NCBI GenBank assembly: GCA_027533395.1
Contig: JAPZUF010000021.1
Span: 1-43,855 of the forward strand
Origin: Cyclobacteriaceae bacterium
GTDB taxonomy: Bacteria > Bacteroidota > Bacteroidia > Cytophagales > Cyclobacteriaceae
Direction: 5' to 3'
Length of the DNA stretch: 43,855 nt
Below the pieces are notes generated by a model, which searched no databases, was not told the origin of the DNA, and saw nothing but the letters and a program-made list of their open reading frames with translations. The position numbers and the translations under genes were made by a program. Below are positions 40,801-43,855 of the stretch, piece by piece. Each line of letters begins with the position of its first letter. Position 1 is the stretch's first letter.

Positions 40801-43477
40801 AGATGAGCCAGGCTGGGCAAGTCGCTCCAGAGATGCAGGTGCAAAAGAAGGAGCCAACTTACTCACTTTAACAACAGAAAAAGAAGTATACCAGGTAGGA
40901 GAAAAAATCAATTTGGTTATTCCGGGTACTGACAAAGGCAAAGCATTAATCAGCATAGAAAATGGAACACGTGTTTTAAAAACAATGTGGGTAGATACAA
41001 AAGCTGGTGAAAATAAAATTGCTTTAGAGACAACAGAAGACATGACACCCAATGTGTTCATTCAAGTTGCCTTATTGCAACCACATACGCAAACTGAAAA
41101 CGATATGCCTATACGTTTGTATGGCATTGTACCTGTACGTGTTGAAAATCCTGAAACACATCTTGAACCCGTTCTTGCTATGGCCGAAACACTAGAACCT
41201 GGCAAAGAAGTAACGATAAACGTAAGTGAGAAGAATAAGCGTACCATGACTTACACTATTGCAGTTGTGGATGAAGGTTTACTCGATATCACTCGTTTTA
41301 AAACACCAGATCCTTGGATGAACTTCTATGCGCGCGAAGCCTTAGGTGTAAAAACATGGGATGTATATGATAGAGTAATTGGTGCCTATGGTGCACACCT
41401 CGAAAGATTAATTTCTATAGGTGGTGATGCGGAACTAGCAGCAGCCAAAGAAGACGATGCCCGCGCCAATAGATTTAAACCAGTTGTTAAATACCTTGGT
41501 CCGTTTACTTTGCAAGGAGGTAAGTCGGCTAAACATACCTTCACTATGCCTAATTATATAGGCTCCGTTAGAACCATGTTAGTAGCCGGTTACGAAGGTG
41601 CCTATGGCCACGAAGAAAAAACAACACCTGTGCGCAAGCCATTGATGGTACTGGCAACCTTACCAAGAGTATTAGGTCCGGAAGAAAAAGTAACATTACC
41701 TGTCACTTTATTCTCGCAACAAAAAGGAATAGGCCAAGTAACAGTAACTGTTAAAACTAAAGGACCTGTTGCAGTTGCACAAAGCACACAAACAATTCAA
41801 ATGCCAGCCAGTGGCGATATCACAATCGATTTTGAAGCGCTAGTAAAATCACAAATGGGCAAAGCAACCTTTACCATCGAAGCAAGTGCAGGTAACCTAC
41901 GCGCGACTGATGAAATTGAAATTGAAGTCAGAAATCCGAATGCAAAAGTTACCCGCGTTACCGAAGCATTAGTAGAAGCTGGCAAAGCATGGAAAGGAGA
42001 AGTCAATCCTGTTGGCATTGCTGGAACCAACAAAGCGTTATTAGAAATTTCTACTTTACCGCCAATTAACTTAGACGCACGTTTGCGTTATCTTTTCGAT
42101 TATCCTTATGGTTGTGTAGAGCAAACTACCTCTGCCGTGTTTCCACAATTATACCTAGCAGGCATAAAACAATTAACAGAGCCTGAAAAAAATGCTATTC
42201 AACGAAACGTAACAGCTGCCATAGAAAGATTGAAATCCTTTATACAGAGAGATGGTGGTTTCTCTTATTGGCCTGGACAGGCAGAATCAGATTTATGGGG
42301 AACTACTTATGCAGGACATTTCTTATTAGAAGCAGAAGCCAAAGGATATTATGTACCAGCCGATATCTTAAAGAAGTGGAAGAAGTTTCAAAAAGAAAAA
42401 GCACAAGCATGGCGAAAAAATACCAACTATTATAACAACGACCTCATGCAAGCTTATCGTCTATACACCCTGGCTTTAAGTGGAGAAGCAGAACTAGGCG
42501 CTATGAATAGATTAAAAGAACAAACACCACTCAACCATACAGCAGCGTGGACCTTAGCAGCAGCCTATGCACAAGCAGGACAAACAGAAGCAGCCAAGAA
42601 AATGATTACTAATCTTTCGACTGTAGTTAAGGCTTATCGCGAATTAAGTTATAGCTACGGTTCGGATATACGCGACAAAGCTTTAATATTAGAAACATTG
42701 GTTAAACTCAATGAAAAAGAAAAAGCTTTTGATTTACTAAAAGACTTATCCAAATCTTTAAGCAATGCCAACTATTGGATGAGCACACAAGAAGTAGCTT
42801 TCTCTTTGCGAGCCATCAGCAGTTTTGCGGGTGCAGAAAAGCGTGGCAACATCAACCTTAATTATATTGTTAATGGAAAAGAGGTAAACGCAACTTCCGA
42901 GTTACCCATCGTACAAATTCCGGTTGTGATAAATGGCGTGAAGAAAGAAAGTGTAAGCATTACCAATAAAGGAACAGGGTTGGTGTTTGTTCGGGTAATC
43001 GCAGAAGGCATACCGGCACGAGGCGAAGAACAAGAAGAGAAAAACAACCTTGAACTATATGTTAACTACACCGATAAAAAAGGAAACCTTATTAACCCAC
43101 AAATGCTTGAACAAGGAACTGAATTTGTAGCAGAAGTAAGCATTAAACACAGTGGCAGAGCCGGAGCTTACGAGAACTTAGCCTTAACCCAAATATTTCC
43201 AGGAGGCTGGGAAATAGTAAACAGCAGAATGGAGCAAACAGATGTAAGCGTTAAACAAGATTACTTCACTTACCAAGACATACGCGATGATAGAGTTTAT
43301 ACCTTCTTTGATATAGGCTATAGCTACCAGAAGAAATACAGAGTAAACCTGATTGCCACCTATGCGGGTACATATTATTTGCCAGGAGTAAGTTGCGAAG
43401 CCATGTATGATCGCGGCATCTACGCCCGCACCAAAGGCATGGAAGTGAAAGTGGTAAAACAAATGCCGGCAGAGTAA
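37895..43477 (+). CDS. Bacterial alpha-2-macroglobulin (thioester type)
   Basis: 1860 residues, a typical length. An N-terminal membrane helix (about 8-26) tethers it to the periplasmic face. Macroglobulin-type beta domains fill the first 800 residues, the bait/A2M region follows (RGVWRPGDSLFLTF, YTIAVVDEGLLDI), then the thioester domain with PYGCVEQTTS (Cys1407, Gln1410). It traps proteases by a thioester burst after cleavage. Residues about 466-510 are rich in Glu, Asp and Tyr and end in ERDNPCHASYY. Bacterial homologues often precede pbpC; here only a small unknown gene follows within the window. Confidence 0.95.
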   Translation: MKPTWYKVAIVVAVLAVVAAGIFYFTNSVGKKPTQSFINPAFSAYISSYTAGVISTNSSIRIGLTQAVADSSEIGKEVNTKLFELSPKVSGKTMWLDAQTVEFKPDERLQSGQIYEVNFYLSKLMDVPKDLATFNYTLQVIPQYFEVKIDNIKPYINTELGKVKIEGTLFTADWANDKDIEQTLSASQQGKSLNISWTHTADGKQHAFVIENVARLESESTVSLQVKGKTLQVEKDYKEEITIPSLSDFKLMQATVNQSPNQYVVLQFSDPIKKEQELNAFITIEGLSSLDFDVQDNQVLVYLPVRQTGTKQIIIEKGLQNILGYKMSKQSVADIVFEQLAPQVKLLKSGTILPSTHGLVLPFEAVNLKAVDVKVVKIMERNILQFLQVNNIDGGSELRRVGKKIAQKKITLDNTGVTDLGKWNRFTLNLAELINTEPGAIYQVKISFKQSYSAYTCEGETTQSIEEEEESEEELEDEYRYFNSYDNYDDMYYYDEYYDWEERDNPCHASYYSGGRPVTQNLLASDVGLTAKCGNDGHTLIFVTNLLSAEPISGATVELYDYQQLVLAKAITDSEGKVEINLKEKAFVAVASYQQQKAYLKLVDGESLSLSSFDVSGSYVQKGLKGMIYGERGVWRPGDSLFLTFMLEDKAKRLPDNHPVVFELSNPQGQTVTKLVKSKSENGFYKFATKTDADAPTGYWQAKVKVGGTAFYQTVRIETIKPNRLKINLNFGTELLTQSEVSGNLQVNWLHGAPGRNLRATFDVTLAEAGTSFKAWPDYTFEDPSRAFYSETNNIFDGNTDESGSAIINANLQASSVFPGKMNAIFKGRVYEESGNFSIDQFSIPYSPYESYVGLKTPEGEKYSGILYLDQPQTIEIATVDANGKGISREGLTVSLQKLEWRWWWDHSGESLANYVNGNYSKNVRSDVVNTKNGKATWTFTVNKPEWGRYFLRVCDNASGHCTGRIIYLDEPGWASRSRDAGAKEGANLLTLTTEKEVYQVGEKINLVIPGTDKGKALISIENGTRVLKTMWVDTKAGENKIALETTEDMTPNVFIQVALLQPHTQTENDMPIRLYGIVPVRVENPETHLEPVLAMAETLEPGKEVTINVSEKNKRTMTYTIAVVDEGLLDITRFKTPDPWMNFYAREALGVKTWDVYDRVIGAYGAHLERLISIGGDAELAAAKEDDARANRFKPVVKYLGPFTLQGGKSAKHTFTMPNYIGSVRTMLVAGYEGAYGHEEKTTPVRKPLMVLATLPRVLGPEEKVTLPVTLFSQQKGIGQVTVTVKTKGPVAVAQSTQTIQMPASGDITIDFEALVKSQMGKATFTIEASAGNLRATDEIEIEVRNPNAKVTRVTEALVEAGKAWKGEVNPVGIAGTNKALLEISTLPPINLDARLRYLFDYPYGCVEQTTSAVFPQLYLAGIKQLTEPEKNAIQRNVTAAIERLKSFIQRDGGFSYWPGQAESDLWGTTYAGHFLLEAEAKGYYVPADILKKWKKFQKEKAQAWRKNTNYYNNDLMQAYRLYTLALSGEAELGAMNRLKEQTPLNHTAAWTLAAAYAQAGQTEAAKKMITNLSTVVKAYRELSYSYGSDIRDKALILETLVKLNEKEKAFDLLKDLSKSLSNANYWMSTQEVAFSLRAISSFAGAEKRGNINLNYIVNGKEVNATSELPIVQIPVVINGVKKESVSITNKGTGLVFVRVIAEGIPARGEEQEEKNNLELYVNYTDKKGNLINPQMLEQGTEFVAEVSIKHSGRAGAYENLALTQIFPGGWEIVNSRMEQTDVSVKQDYFTYQDIRDDRVYTFFDIGYSYQKKYRVNLIATYAGTYYLPGVSCEAMYDRGIYARTKGMEVKVVKQMPAE

Positions 43478-43501
43478 AACTTTTTGCTGATAGTTATGTT
43501 C

Positions 43502-43541
43502 CACCTCCTCAACGTCACCAACCAGTAGCTCAGAGGAGGTG
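43502..43541 (+). repeat. Hairpin repeat after the alpha-2-macroglobulin gene
   Basis: Perfect 9-base arms CACCTCCTC (43502-43510) and GAGGAGGTG (43533-43541) with a 22-base loop. No U-tract follows, only AT-rich sequence. The right arm GAGGAGGTGA resembles the end of stem C at 876-885, so it may belong to the same repeat family. Confidence 0.5.
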
Positions 43542-43570
43542 ATAAAAAATATTTTCTAATTAAAGAAAAA

Positions 43571-43855
43571 ATGATTCCTCATAACAAGCCCAAAGAAATA
43601 AAGAAACATGTCAAGATATTTATAGTCTCATCTATTCTTGGACTTGTTTTACTCTTTGTTCATTCATTTTTAAATGACAGAATTTATCCTGAAGTTGGCT
43701 TTGATCAACAGATTTCTGGTAAAATATTAAATGTTATTCCATACCAATCAATTGTTAAAATAGAATTGGTGGATGGAAGAAGATTTAGGTTTAATTCAGC
43801 TCGAAATTATCAATATGACCCTTATCAAATGAATGAGTTTTTAAAAAAAGAAGAT
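43571..43855 (+). CDS. Small membrane-anchored protein of unknown function (partial, 3' end outside)
   Basis: ATG 43571 opens 95 codons that run off the window. The start MIPHNKPKEIKKHVK is basic, followed by one membrane helix (about 15-32, IFIVSSILGLVLLFVHSF) and a beta-rich part (QISGKILNVIPYQSIVKIEL) that may be a small extracytoplasmic domain. AAAGAAAAA precedes the start. I recognise no family. It lies 94 bases after the alpha-2-macroglobulin stop, with the hairpin repeat between. Confidence 0.65.
   Translation, partial: MIPHNKPKEIKKHVKIFIVSSILGLVLLFVHSFLNDRIYPEVGFDQQISGKILNVIPYQSIVKIELVDGRRFRFNSARNYQYDPYQMNEFLKKED

Noticed and set aside
1-43855. CRISPR array, tRNA or rRNA genes, prophage
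   Set aside because: No regularly spaced repeats with spacers, no recognisable cloverleaf or rRNA stretch, and no phage structural genes were seen.

Overview
The window looks like chromosomal DNA from a Bacteroidota bacterium, probably Cytophagales- or Chitinophagales-like; the genus cannot be fixed by eye. It is AT-rich. Several promoters match the phylum-specific -7 box TAnnTTTG (TACCTTTG, TACATTTG), and Shine-Dalgarno sequences are mostly weak. The gene set also fits: MenA (menaquinone), fused GcvP, WG-repeat, DUF3299, LPP20-type and DUF486 proteins, a bacterial deoxyhypusine-synthase homologue, a bacterial alpha-2-macroglobulin, and many lipoproteins or Sec-exported proteins. I see no rRNA, tRNA, CRISPR array, prophage or intact insertion sequence.

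Layout. 1-920: tail of an unknown gene and a small secreted protein, flanked by related repeat copies and a cluster of hairpins. 922-3774 (minus): a TlpA-like secreted thioredoxin-fold protein lacking the second active-site Cys, then an M28 metallopeptidase. 3775-4576: gene-free, holding dispersed hairpin repeats. 4577-7978: gcvP coupled to a DUF3299 protein. 8030-8654 (minus): a HigBA/RelE-type toxin-antitoxin pair whose promoter sits in a perfect inverted repeat, then sixA. 9667-12420: DUF486 membrane protein, NlpE-META lipoprotein, a minimal AraC-type regulator, and an SDR oxidoreductase preceded by two direct repeats 21 bp apart. 12571-14640: an ECF42-type module (DGPF/YCII protein, NTF2-like lipoprotein, ECF sigma factor with C-terminal extension). 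14637-15844 (minus): a small C2-like protein overlapping a full-length AraC regulator. 16145-22400 (minus): menA, two overlapping glutathione peroxidases, an Asn/Gln-rich membrane protein, argS, a deoxyhypusine-synthase-like gene and an LPP20-type lipoprotein. 22478-24444: a second LPP20-type lipoprotein divergent from another lipoprotein across a palindrome. 24592-26776 (minus): LpxL-type acyltransferase and recA. 27058-31788 (plus): PF10023 peptidase, PhoB/PhoR-type two-component system, grpE-dnaJ. 31916-36745: WG-repeat protein divergent from a persulfide-dioxygenase/rhodanese gene and a TPR-caspase gene. 36813-37718 (minus): two lipoproteins. 37895-43477: alpha-2-macroglobulin. The window ends inside a small membrane-protein gene.

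Most content is housekeeping or envelope biology. The most unusual signals are regulatory: the toxin-antitoxin operator that coincides with promoter and start codon, the helically phased direct repeats beside both AraC genes, the divergent-promoter palindrome at 23901-23921, and a sigma factor whose conserved N-terminus extends upstream of any ATG. Protein-level oddities are a DnaJ lacking one zinc centre, a TlpA-like protein with CxxS instead of CxxC, and a probable co-transcription of persulfide dioxygenase/rhodanese with a secreted caspase. I do not see one clearly new multi-gene system; these are the best candidates for follow-up.
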